NCBI RefSeq assembly: GCF_030272615.1
Contig: NC_081410.1
Span: 502,906,442 to 502,970,441, forward strand
Origin: Cryptomeria japonica
Lineage: Eukaryota > Streptophyta > Pinopsida > Cupressales > Cupressaceae
DNA: 64,000 nt
Reading direction: 5' to 3'
The number at the start of each line of letters is the position of its first letter. Position 1 is the first letter of the stretch. This document shows positions 34,937 to 45,988 of the stretch, one piece after another. The position numbers were made by a program, and so were the translations under genes. The notes under the pieces were generated by a model. That model did not search any database. It had not been told where the DNA came from and saw only the letters and a program-made list of their open reading frames with translations.

Positions 34937-35334
34937 GGCATTGATGGTAACACAAGATGGAGAAACATCTAAGTGCCAAAAACCAAAAACCAACAATCTC
35001 CAGAATAGATGAATACCAAAAATCAAAATCAAAATGCAGAGAGTATATATCTCTCCCTCAATGAATAATCTCTCCTCCTAGGATAATGTTTCCTAAATAC
35101 AAAGTTTTTCCATAGATATCTCTCCCCCTTTGACATCAAATGCCAAAGCAATACAAATATCATAACACATAACCTACTAATATGACCAATTAATATAACC
35201 AACTACTCCCCTGAGAAGTAGCTCTCCTCCATCAAAGCCAAAAAAAAGTTTCTCTGTTATGTTCTATCGGTTTGATGCCAATCTTCAATTGTCTAAGTCT
35301 CTACCGTTGAGGGTATTACCCCAAGCTGCTCTAT

Positions 35335-36557
35335 GAGATGTTCAAAAGTTTCCTTAGGAAAAGGCTTAGTAAAGATATCTGCAATCCACTCTTTAGTATT
35401 CACATAAACCAATCTTACTTCTTTTGCTTGAACATTCTCTTTCAGAAATTATATTTGATAGAAACATGTTTAGTCTTAGAGTGGAATACCAGATTCTTTG
35501 ATATATCAATTGCTATTGAATTATCACAATAGATGATTATAGGTTCTTTTCATTTTACCTTGATGTCCTTCAACATTTTCTTAATCCATAATACCTGAGT
35601 ACAATTAGTTGTTGCTACAACATATTCTGATTCTGCTGTTGATAATGATGTACAACTCTGCTTCTTGCTCAACCATGAAATCAATCTGCTACCAAGAAAT
35701 AATGCTCTGCTAGTGGTTCTTTTTCCATCATCTACATCTCCTACCCAATTTGCATCGATGTATGCACATAAATAAAAAATTTCATCTTTAGGATACCATA
35801 AACCAAGATTTGTTGTGCCTTGTAGATACCATAAAATCCTTTTTATTGCTGATTCATGATTTTCTTTAGGATTACTCTGAAATCTTAAAATAATACATAT
35901 TGCATTCATTATATCAGGTCTTGTTTATGTTAAATACAGTAAACCTCCAATCATAGATTTGTATCTTGTCAGACTAACAGGAGCTGAATCGTCCTTCAAT
36001 GTCAATTTGTTAGCTGTAGTCATAGGAGTACTTACCAGTTTGGAGTTTTCCATACCAAATTTCTTCAATAGTTCCTTCAAGTATTTTGTTTGACATATGA
36101 ATATACCTTTATCAGTTTGTGAAATCTGCAATCCTAAAAAGAATTTTATCTCCCCAATCATAGACATTTCAAATTCTTCTTGCATCTTATTAGCAAAGTC
36201 TTTACACAATCCATCTTCTCCTCCAAAAATGATATCATCAACAAAAACTTCAATAACAAAGATGTCATCATTAGTCACTTTGAAATATAAGTTCCTGTTA
36301 GCATTAGCTTTAGTGTATCCAAGCTTCAAAATATATTTGTCTAATCTAGCATACCAAGCTCTAGGAGCTTGCTTCAATCCATACAAAGCTTTCCTTAATC
36401 TACAAACCATATGTTTAACATTTGTCAATGAAAATCCATCAGGTTGTTCAATGTAAACTTCCTCTTCAAGATCACCATTCAGAAATGCACATTTTACATC
36501 TATTTGATATACTTTATAGTTCTTGTGAGCTACAAATACAAGAAATAATCCGACCAC
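35335..36557 (-). pseudogene. Element E reverse transcriptase C-terminal part and RNase H
   Basis: Minus-strand frame with '[19 protein letters not shown]', '[18 protein letters not shown]', the catalytic box '[17 protein letters not shown]', '[15 protein letters not shown]', then RNase H with 'YIDANWVGD', 'SLSTAESEYVVATT' and, past a stop near 35549, 'IIIYCDNSIAIDISKN' and a degraded C-terminus. A stop near 35922 falls between 'GGLLYLT' and 'TRPDIM'. RNase H lies downstream of reverse transcriptase as in all copia elements. Confidence 0.85.
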
Positions 36558-37445
36558 CTCAATTCTAGCTACCGGTGCAAAGGTTTCATTATAATCAATT
36601 CACTCTTTCTGTGAATATCCTTTACACACTAATCTTGCTTTGTTCCTGAATACCTTACCATCTTCATTAAGTTTATTTTTGAATACCCATTTAGTTTCAA
36701 TTACATTTTTGTCTTTAGGTCGGGGAACTAATGTCCATGTATTGTTCTTTTCAATTTGTTCTAATTCATCTTCCATTGCTTTAATCCAATGTTCATCTTG
36801 ATAAGCTTCAATAACAGATGTCGGTTCAATTTGAGAAATTAAACATACCTCTTCATTTGCCAGTCTTCCTCTTGTCATAGCACCTTGATACTTATTCCCA
36901 ATTATCTGATTTTCAGAGTGATTCAGTCTTACATACCTGGGTTTATTCACTTGTTGCTATTCTTCAGTCATTGTGGAATTCTCTGATGATGCCAATGTGA
37001 CTAGTTCCACACTTTGTATCGGTGCACTCTGTATAGGTTCATTTATGATCATCTCAACTGTCGGTTCAGAATCTATAGACCTTGAATTTCCTCTAAATTG
37101 TTCATCTATCTTCACATTAGCACTCTCAATGATTTTTTGAAATCTTTTATTAAAAAATCTACATGCCTTGCTCTTAGATGAATAACCAAGAAATATTCCT
37201 TCATCACTTCTAGGATCAAATTTACCAATATACTCATCTCTCCTAATATAACATTTTCTTCCAAAAATTCAGAAGTATTTAAGAGTAGGAGTATTACCAA
37301 ACCATAGTTCATAAGGGGTCTTACTAGTTTCACCTTTGATGTGAACTTTGTTAAAAGTGAGGTAGATTTGCTTCCAATATCATTCTTCTAGCTACTTCTA
37401 GAATAGTTATGTTCTTCTTTTCCACATTCCATTTTGCTGAGGTGT
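36558..37445 (-). pseudogene. Element E integrase C-terminal region and reverse transcriptase start
   Basis: The segment 36600-36950 gives 'PRYVRLNHSENQIIG', '[16 protein letters not shown]' and '[13 protein letters not shown]', the start of copia reverse transcriptase. Before it, 37112-37445 is badly damaged: 'TPQQNG' near 37440 is followed by several stops, and the 'TPYELWFGNTPTLKYF'-type segment appears with a frame change (37112-37333). Confidence 0.75.
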
Positions 37446-37967
37446 CTAGGGTGTTGATAGTTGTCTTCTGATTCCATTCACTTCACAAAATGTATTAAAC
37501 TCCTTAGATGTAAATTCACCTCGTTGATCAGATCTCAAACATTTGATTTTCTTACCGGTTTCATTCTTTACCATTGCCTTGAATAGTTTTAATTTTCCAA
37601 AAGCTTCTGATTTCTCCCTGAGAAAAGTAACCCAACACATTCTAGAATAATCATCAATGATTAGCATAAAGTATCTATCTCCTTGTAGACTTCTTGTTCT
37701 TATCGGACCACACAAGTCAGTATGGATTAAATCAAGAACATTATTGGATTTCTCATAAATACTCTTAAAAGTTGTTCTAACTTGCTTTCCCATTTGACAT
37801 TCCTTACATACCGGATTATGAGGTTTCACAATCTTAGGTAAATCCCTTACTGCCTTAGTTGAACTGATTTTTACAATGCAATCAAAATTTATATGACAAA
37901 GTCTCTTATGCCATAACCAACTTTCATCAATATGTGCAATCAAGCATGTCTTATCATTGTTGTTCAA
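37446..37967 (-). pseudogene. Element E integrase core
   Basis: Shows 'ESWLWHKRLCHINFD' and 'CKECQMGKQVR' (HHCC zinc region), 'IHTDLCGPIRTRS' (first catalytic Asp) and 'LRSDQRGEFTSKEF' (second catalytic Asp, with the usual Gly replaced by Arg just after it). It is in phase with gag above, separated by a stop near 37970-37985. Confidence 0.85.
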
Positions 37968-37988
37968 ATGAAATATATTACCTTTAGT

Positions 37989-39413
37989 CTAATTATCGTT
38001 TGCAATTTCCAATCCAGTTATGTTCATGATTTTGCATTTACCATTCTTGAACTGTAACTGAAAACCTTTTTCAACTAATTGACCAACACTCAAAATATTA
38101 TGCTTCAAACCTTCAATATAATAAACATTGTCAGTATTGTGCTTACCATACAAAGATATAGTGCCTTTTCCCTTGATCAAACAAGCTTTATCATCCCCAA
38201 ATCTTACTAGACCTCCACTATATTCTTGAAAAGATAAGAATTTACTTTTATCACCAGTCATATGATGTGAACATCCAAAATCTATGATCCATTCATCCTT
38301 TTCTTCAATTTTAGCTTCCAAGGCCTGCTCTACCGGTGGAACAATAGGTGTTGGTTGATCTTCTTTTATTGCAACAAAAGCCCATCCATTGTCTATCGGT
38401 TCTTCATCAGAATCATTAGTAAATCCTTCATCAGCATAGTAACAAGATTTATCTCTATTCTTCTTAAATTTGTATCTCTGATATTCAGGGTTAGGCTTAT
38501 ATGTTCTTTTAGCTTCCTCTCTCAATCTTGCATGTCTGTCAGGACATCTAGATGCCATATGACCAACTTTATTGCAATTAAAACATTTAAATGGTGCTTT
38601 ACCTTCATACTTACTTCCAACTAGACCTTTAGGCATTTTCTTTGTGAATGGTGCTTCAAGTTTTTCCAATTCTTCATTTTCCCTTCTGATATCTTCAAGT
38701 TCTCTTGCATAAAGTGCTTTCCAATCAGATTTGTCAGATAATGATGATGATACTGCAGACAATGATGCTTTGAAGGCCAAATATGTTTTAATTGTAGCAA
38801 CATGACCAAATTTCTCAAGCTCAAATGCTGAAAGTTTTCCAACCAAGGTATCTCTAGATACTGATGTATTAGGCATTGTTCTCAACTCATTAATAGCAGT
38901 TACTTTCATTTTGTATGCTGGTGGAAATTCTCTTAAAACTTTAGAAACAATTTCATCTTCACTTAAGGATCCTCCACAACATTGTATTCCTAAAACAATT
39001 TCATTAACTCTTTCCATAAAAACAAAACTTCTTTCATCTTCTTCCATTTTCATATATTCATACCTGACCTAGAAACATTCCAATTTTGCAATTTTGACAG
39101 TGGTATCTCCTTCATTCAATGTCTCCAATTTATTCCAAATAACTTTAGCAGTAGATCGGTCTGATAATCCCATGATTTGTTGATCTAATAATGCACTCAA
39201 AAGTGCTTCTCTTGCTTTGCAATCATTTTCTTGATCTTTACCCAATGTTGGTGGATCACATTGATTCGGTGTAGGACCAACATAGCCATTCTTTGTAACT
39301 TCCCATATGTCTCTTCCAATGCAATTTAGACGTGTCTCCATTCTGATCTTCCATATACCATATTTGGTTCCATCAAGTTTCAGACTGTCCTTCCTAAAAA
39401 TGTTAGTCGCCAT
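37989..39413 (-). pseudogene. Element E gag and protease
   Basis: Starts at 39413 ('FRKDSLKLDGTKYGIWKIRM'), a typical copia Gag N-terminus. A stop near 39066 interrupts one otherwise continuous frame. Further features are 'VSKVLREFPPAYKMKVTAI', 'VGKLSAFELEKFG', a charged helix, one CCHC knuckle CFNCNKVGHMASRC and the protease. The protease active site reads 'DFGCSHHM' instead of the expected DSG, so the Ser after the catalytic Asp is lost; the other protease remnants continue to 'GLKHNILSVGQL'. Confidence 0.85.
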
Positions 39414-39456
39414 AGGATCTTCTAAATCTGTTAGGCTTTTGCAAAAATAGGACTAA

Positions 39457-39468
39457 GCTTTGATACCA
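39457..39468 (-). other. Primer binding site of element E
   Basis: Minus-strand TGGTATCAAAGC next to the 5' LTR end CCTAACA. It differs by one base from the standard initiator-Met site. Confidence 0.82.
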
Positions 39469-39470
39469 AT

Positions 39471-40507
39471 TGTTAGGACCCGAAAGGCAACTGAGAGGGG
39501 GGGGGGGATGAATCACTTGACTATGAATTTCAACCCAAATATAACTTAATCAAACTTGATACCTAATACTGGTAAACCAAACTTAATGTCGGTTAACAGA
39601 TTAACAATTAATATCAATACCGGTGAAACTTAATGCATAAAATAAAAAGAGAAACAACATCCACAACACATAACACAAAGATTTTAACGTGGAAACCCTG
39701 TAATGGGAAAAACCACGATGGGAAACCTTACCCACAGTCAGATGATACTACTACAGATAGTATGTGTATACAAATGGGGTCTGCACATATAGAAAGGCCA
39801 ACCACCTAGAGCACACTGCTCAAATGGGGGTCGTAATGACTACAGTAGGATAGTTAAATCCTAGAATGATGTACCACTCAAAATAACATCTCCAATGCTG
39901 GATTCAGTACCAGTTAAGCTATGATAATCACCTTCAAACCTTCCTTGAACCTTCTCTATGGTCTGCTCATATGATCTTCAATATTCGCACATATCATGTT
40001 ATAATACCATAACCTTACATACCATATCCCATCTCCTTACATCTCATCAATTGAGATCTTACATATATACAAAACCTAAGACCAAATGTGTAGGTCGACT
40101 CACTAAGAATATTACAATAAAATCAATTATAAACAAGTTAAGATGCAATGCATCATGTCGGCTCAATACATTTACAACAATATCCAATCAATAAATCATC
40201 TCCATAACATGTCGTGCTAATCTGAAATAGATAATTCATACTAGTCCATATCGTTGACCAATTTGCCGGTAACAACAAATATGTCAGCCCAATTAGACCA
40301 TTAACCAAAATACCAAAACCAAGTATCCAAACCATGTCTTCAACATAACCAAGTGATCTCTAGATGATAACAAGTCATCCTCAGTGCCGGTGAACAATAT
40401 AACATGTTGGTGAACATAATGTGTTGGTTAAACATAACCAAAGAACCCATAAGGATAAGTGTTGACATCAATGACAAAACTAATGCAACACATCCATAAT
40501 ACCAACA
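39471..40507 (-). repeat. Element E 5' LTR (1037 bp)
   Basis: Contains the U-rich-loop hairpin with a five-pair outer stem CGTGG/CCACG at 39688-39717. The U5 stem at 39488-39494 and 39513-39519 has one mismatch. Confidence 0.88.
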
Positions 40508-40512
40508 CAACA

Positions 40513-42042
40513 CATGCACAATATAACATTGATACAACATATATAAGAATTGAGATGAAAATAGAAGAATGTTAGAACAAATTCAACCTCTTTATTACCT
40601 TACAAAAACAAAGTAACAAGGGTCATCCAAAGATAGCCTAGCATAACATAAAGATATATCAAGTAGCACATTATAGGGGAAACACATTACATACAAGTAA
40701 ACACACAAAATAATCTATGACATAAATGAAGCTAGTCGAGCAAATCGTTTGTCTCCCAATATTTTTTAACATCATTTAAATATGGTGGACAAGATTCAAG
40801 AGGATAAACAATTAGCGCGATAGATGTACATACTACAAGTTCCAAACAAGTACCATGTTGTAATTATGTGTCACTTTGTTTGTCACTTGGAGCTAGGATT
40901 AATTCTTTTGAAAAGTGTGAAGATAGTTTATGATTAATCTCAACAAGCTCATACATATCATTAGAATCATTAGGATAAACATTGTTAGCATGAACAAAAT
41001 TATTATCATCATCCATATCATCATATATTTTAATCATAATAGTATCTTTAACATAAAAAAGAAATTGAACCATCATTTTTATTAAACATTTTTATTTTTG
41101 GTGATCTAAGTTGAACTTCCTCCCTAGGGTTAGGTGAAGGTTGGATGAATGGGACTAAGGCAACATTTATTGTCTTTGGGGAGGAATTGGTTTGAGAAGA
41201 AATTTCACAAGCCTTGGAATGCCATATTCATCAACGTTCTCTTACACAATGATTTCTCTTAGTTTTACTCGAGACTTGCAAAGGTTGGGGATCAATCAAC
41301 ATAGGCCTCTTTTCTCCCCTTATGGGGGCAAGAATAGAAGAAACCTTATTAGGTTGAGAGAAACTAGACATGCTAGGAATTTTCCTTTATAAGATGTGGG
41401 AGGTGGGACCACAACATATATAGGAGGAATAGAAGGTGTAGGAAGGAGACTAGTTGTAGGATGATGAGGAGGAATATCCACAGGTGAGGGGTCTTTAGGT
41501 TTATTTAAGGGCTATATCATCTCATTTTTTCATTTATGGTAAGATAGAAAAATAATATCATTTTGATGTTTTAAAGGTTTAGGTTTATAGGCCAAAAGTA
41601 ATCAAGGGTGAAATTTCCACACTTCATTGTGGGTTGGTAAAGGTTGTGACTAATTGTGATAATATGACCATTATGAGGGAATTTCAAACATTGATGGATT
41701 GTAGAAGGAATAGCTTTCATGTAAGAGAGCCAAGGATGTCCCAACTTCACACATAATTAATCCAATGGTAGGAATAATAGTAACGGTTAACATCTAAGCA
41801 TTTAGTACCAACCTCAATAGGAAGAGTAATAGAACTAATAGTAGAGAAAGAGAAACCATCATACACCCTGATCATAACATCATATTTATCACTTGTAACT
41901 TGATGCAATTATTGAGTAAAATGATGTTCTTCAGTTTTAACATTGACCATACACACTCGATCAATGAGCACCCCTTGTGATGGTTTGTCTTTAATCTTCA
42001 CATATATGTATAATAGTCCATCGAGTGCAATGATAGTCTCAC
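40513..42042 (-). pseudogene. Ty3/gypsy gag-pol relic, protease-reverse transcriptase linker
   Basis: Read on the minus strand from 42042: 'ETIIALDGLLYIYVKIKDKP', 'GVLIDRVCMVNVKTEEH', 'YDVMIRVYDGFSFSTI' and 'SITLPIEVGTKCLDV'. After a frame change near 41757 comes '[20 protein letters not shown]', then '[18 protein letters not shown]'. This is the retropepsin C-terminal part and following linker of plant Ty3/gypsy polyproteins. Lower down, 40864-41076 gives an acidic linker ('NDMYELVEINHKLSSHFSK'). Stops and frameshifts are frequent and no reverse transcriptase is left, because element E cuts in at 40508. It is the oldest visible layer in this stretch. Confidence 0.7.
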
Positions 42043-43077
42043 TGTTGGCATTATGGATGAATTGATATGTGTTGTATTGATGTTTTGTCATTGATGTCAA
42101 CACTAGCTGATATGGATGGTTACCAGCATATAATTTTGGGTTACTGATAGAAGATCTAGTGTTACTGGCAAAAGATTATCTATTGACACTTCCGACATGT
42201 TTGGATCAGTGAAGTATACTGGATTTCATGAGTTATATGGTCCATGAGCATGTTTTGGCTAGTTGGTATTGGCTTGGTAATTGGATGTTATCATACACTC
42301 TGTTAAACCCTTACCGACATTGGTTTAAGGCTTTACTGGTAGAGCTTTCATTGAGGAATCATGACAGGATGCACAATTGGTGTTGGTGCAGCTTCTTCGA
42401 GGATTTCAGGATGCTGAAGATGTTCTTTGATCATGCTTCAAATGATTGAAGACATTGCTTCGGCATGGTAGACCCAGAATAGGTCTGGTACCTATCTAGG
42501 TTATGGACTGGTATCATGCTAATGTGTACTCTACACATTACCTGGATGATTCGAGATGATTTATGGATTTGTTATTATTGTTTTGGTCTTAATTTGACAT
42601 GGTATATCATTGTAAATGGAATTATGTAATGATATTATTGTAATATCTTTAGGTGGGAAACCTAATTGGTTTATGCCTTAGGGTTTGTATAAATAAGAGA
42701 TAGAAACTCTTTGTAAAGTATCATGGTTATTGGAAAGGTCATGGTCAAGGAATGTAATGTGTGAATATTGTAATATCATTCAGGAAGAGGAGTTTATCGA
42801 TCATTGGTGATCGAATTGGATTTAGAAGAGGATTTAGTCCTCCGACATTAAGCTTAACTTGGACTGTAATCAAGCATGGTAGATGCTATTTCCAACAATT
42901 TACTCTATTGGATTGTTGTCCATTTATCTTGAGAAGGATGTAGCTTCTCTGTAGTCAGTGAGACTCTTTTGTAATGAGTAGTACGCTCTAGGCAGTGTGC
43001 CTTCCTACAAGTGCAGGCCCCTCATTGTAACACATACTTTCTATTGTCTTGATTATGATTGTAATATATTCATCATA
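42043..43077 (+). mobile_element. LTR H, truncated by insertion of element D
   Basis: Starts TGTTGGCATTATGGATG and contains 'tgttttgtcattgatgtcaacac' and the 'gtagtcagtgagactc...gtgccttcctacaagtgcaggcccc' region shared with B, E and J. It stops at 43077 before the U-rich hairpin would appear. The rest lay beyond element D and is lost. It could be a solo LTR or the 5' LTR of a larger element. Confidence 0.75.
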
Positions 43078-44176
43078 TGTTGTCATTGATGAAACACATA
43101 CACACACATATGATTATATTGACTATCGGTATAACTTCAAGTTGTTTATACTACAACTGGTATGCTAGAGGTTACACTAAAGAGGTTTATCTCTAACCGA
43201 TACTTTGTGTCAACCAATATATGCATAGAAGACAACTAGTGAATATACATTAGTCGACATCAAGGTGAAGATCAAGATGGAGATCAAGCAGAGATCATGA
43301 CAGAAAATTCAAGGATAACGGTTCATATGTTTTACTCAAACTGATATTTAATTGTTCCAACTAGTATTCGATAATTTTGTGATGAGTTACCACAGATCGT
43401 GATGAGTTATCCCACTGACAAAGTTTGGTGGTAATTTTTGTGATGAGTTATGATCACTTGTCTAGATACATTGCACCTAGGAAATTGTGTTATGATTTCT
43501 CAAGGCCGACATGAAATAATAATGTCTATATATTGACATCACAATGAATTATTTGATATAAGTGAAAGTGTTATGTTGTGTGCGAAAGTAAAAAGATTTA
43601 AGTTGCAGAGTATGCAGAAGAGAAGTGATTATGTTTAGAAGGATCTGATCAAGCAAGTATTGTGCTCCTCAGATAGATCAAACCAATCCTATTGTTTTCT
43701 AATAATTACAACAGAATCAAATCCCCTAACCGGGTAAGCTCTAACAAGCTTCAATGTATAAATCCTCTAACAAGGTGATCCATTAGTTTGGATTCTAAAA
43801 TCCTCTACCAAGGTTACTCCTAATAAGGTACTACCTTTAACAAGGTATAAGCTTCTAATAAAGCTTTGGGATCTCTAACAAGATTTGCTCCTAGCAAAGC
43901 ACTTTGTAGACCTTAACCAGTTAGTTATCTATTACTGCAGATAGTTAACTTGTGAGTTCCACCTCACCGTGGCTTTTACCTATTTGCTTTTTCCACGTAC
44001 AAACACTTGTATTATGGTGGATGCTTTACTTTTTGTGGATGTTGATATATCATTTTGGATCGCATGCATTGTGTTTAAAAGTTTTGTTAAGTTCATCTAC
44101 TGGTTAGTGTTTGAAGTAGTTTTATTTTTGGTGTCACTGATTCACCCCCTCCTCCTAGTGCTTTTCAAGTCCATCA
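43078..44176 (+). repeat. Element D 5' LTR (1099 bp)
   Basis: Starts TGTTGTCATTGATGAAAC and ends TTTTCAAGTCCATCA. A run of about twelve 'TCTAACAAGGT'-like words lies at 43725-43925. The hairpin at 43968-43997 keeps a perfect CGTGG/CCACG outer stem, although its inner arms have decayed. The U5 stem is reduced to CACT/AGTG (44135-44138, 44157-44160). Confidence 0.8.
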
Positions 44177-44178
44177 AT

Positions 44179-44190
44179 TGGTATCAGAGC
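44179..44190 (+). other. Primer binding site of element D
   Basis: TGGTATCAGAGC, an exact initiator-Met tRNA site, two bases after the LTR end. Confidence 0.87.
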
Positions 44191-44238
44191 CTAACTTCTT
44201 TGAAGTGTAATCACTTAGAAGGGAGACTTGAAACCATC

Positions 44239-45534
44239 ATGGGGGACATGAGCTACTTCAAGATGGCTAGAGAGGTAGAAGCTAGCATAAATGAGCTTGA
44301 AACCCTTAGGGTCAAACTAAAAGCTTCACAAGTCAAAATGAGAGAGCTAACTGAACAACTGTTAGAGATATTTGATAATAGTTCTTTAGAAGAAGCCAAT
44401 ATTGATGCTTTAGTAGAGAAAGTTGAAAAGTTAAACGGTGAGAAATTGAATTTGAGGAGAGAACTAGAAGGTCTCACTATCTGCATGAGTCAAGAACTGG
44501 AAGCCATAAGAGCTACTAAAGATCTTATTAAGGAAAGAGATCAAGAGATTGCCAAGATCAAGTGGGAAAATGTCACTATGCATGAGCATTTGGTTACTGA
44601 AAGAGAAGAAAAGGAGAACCTACAACTAGATCTTGAACTTGCATCATCTCTGAGAGAGAACTTGTCAAAACATAATGAAGATATCACAAGACAGCTTACC
44701 GAAGTCAATGAGAAACTAGAAAAGTAAAAGAAAAGTTCTACTATGCTAGAAGAACAAATTCAATCACAAAGGATGAAGGGTGATATCTCTGGACTTGGTT
44801 TTCACACATCTGAAAAAGGTGAATCCTCCGATACAAAGAGCAACACTCTTAAGAACAAATCTGCTCCTAAGATCAATAGGCCTACTAGTAAGAAGATATT
44901 TAAACCTGTTTGTTTTGTTTGCCATAAACCCGATCACACTGCAAATATTTGTAGAGACAAACCTAACAAAAATACAAGTTACAATACTAATGCTAGGTAT
45001 GTGTCAAATAAACTTGAAGGTCATTGCTTCACATGTGGAATGTATGGATATAGATCTTTTGAGTGCAGATATGGAGAAAACAATCCCATACCACACATGC
45101 ATCCCAGACAAAATGGTATTCGGATGAGGAATTTTGACAACCAGGTAAACCTGAATGGGCAAAGACCCTACGATAACCGGTTTAGTCCATTTGAGATAGA
45201 AAAGGTAACAAATGTTATTTGCACCATCTGTAATAACTTTGGTCATGTGGCTATGAACTATAGAAGAAGAACAAGAAGAAGAAACGCAGGTTCTTGGAGA
45301 TCATTTGGTATGGCTTGTTACCACTGTAACAAACTGGGGCACTTAGCGAAATTCTGTAGAGAAAGAAATAGCAAACCGGTCAATTCTTCTAAGGATCATA
45401 AAGGAAAGCAAAAAGTTAATGTTGAAGAAACTAGAGAGAAAATGAATCGGATTTGGAAGAAGAAAAGTGATGACTCACCTGGAGAAGAAATTGTTCCTTC
45501 ACCTAGTGAAGAGAACCCTACACTAGTGACTTAA
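44239..45534 (+). pseudogene. Element D ORF1: coiled-coil, four CCHC knuckles (Gag-like)
   Basis: About 432 codons from ATG 44239 with a single stop (44725), the least damaged ORF1 of the three. Residues 1-165 are coiled coil ('EVEKLNGEKLNLRRELEG'-like heptads). 'ISGLGFHTSEKGESSD' matches the GLGF/GES motif of element B. Knuckles are CFVCHKPDHTANIC, CFTCGMYGYRSFEC (His to Tyr), CTICNNFGHVAMNY (last Cys to Tyr) and CYHCNKLGHLAKFC. The C-terminus is charged ('KMNRIWKKKSDDS') and echoes the 'KMIWKKKEIVSNE' of element C, another sign of homology. Confidence 0.8.
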
Positions 45535-45988
45535 GCCTTTTAAATATGGCTAAGGGGAGCTTAACGGTCAAATTACCTCTGGACCCCTTGAGAAAAATGA
45601 GAAGTAAAAGAATTTTGAAGCATGAAAGTTTGGTAAGTTTTTGTCAATATGTTATCAACTGGTTTTTCTCCTTGAGTGGTGAAATTAGGGTTTGTAACCC
45701 TAATAGGCGAGCATTTAATGCAGTAGGTAAAAAGGATAAAAGCAAGTTTTTACTTTGCCATTTTTACCCTAATGCATTCTAGAAAGAAATTTGGAATGCT
45801 TGCTGAGTTGAGAAAGATTGTTTTGCTGTCAATTGCTGAATTGCTTTTTGATATGTGTAATCAAGCTAAATTGAAGGTTGTAGAAAGTTGAATTGGTGTG
45901 CACTTGGGCATTCAACCGATAAATAGGGCAACGTGTGTGAAACAAGGTATATCCTTGAACATCCTACTTCAAATCTTGTTCATCTACA
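45535..45988 (+). other. Inter-ORF spacer of element D
   Basis: A non-coding spacer of about 450 bp. A 78-codon frame at 45546-45782 spans part of it but has no counterpart in B or C and is treated as chance. Confidence 0.5.

Larger units (their letters stand above)
33842..40507 (-). mobile_element. Element E: two-LTR Ty1/copia retrotransposon
   Basis: A 6666-bp element with 3' LTR 33842-34924, polypurine tract 34925-34936, pol and gag 35335-39413, primer site 39457-39468 and 5' LTR 39471-40507, all on the minus strand. The flanks TAGCA (33837-33841) and CAACA (40508-40512) agree at 3 of 5 positions. Both differences are transitions, so the target duplication is plausible but weak. All copia domains are present in order, but stops and a frameshift interrupt them. 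LTR sequence groups it with J, H and pol-less B. Confidence 0.88.

Noticed and set aside
33837-40512. TAGCA and CAACA as a firm target duplication for element E
   Set aside because: Only 3 of 5 bases match. The ends are supported by the LTR termini, primer site and tract instead.
44253-44486. Minus-strand frame over element D ORF1
   Set aside because: Antisense of a coiled coil gives Ser/Leu-rich open frames; not a gene.
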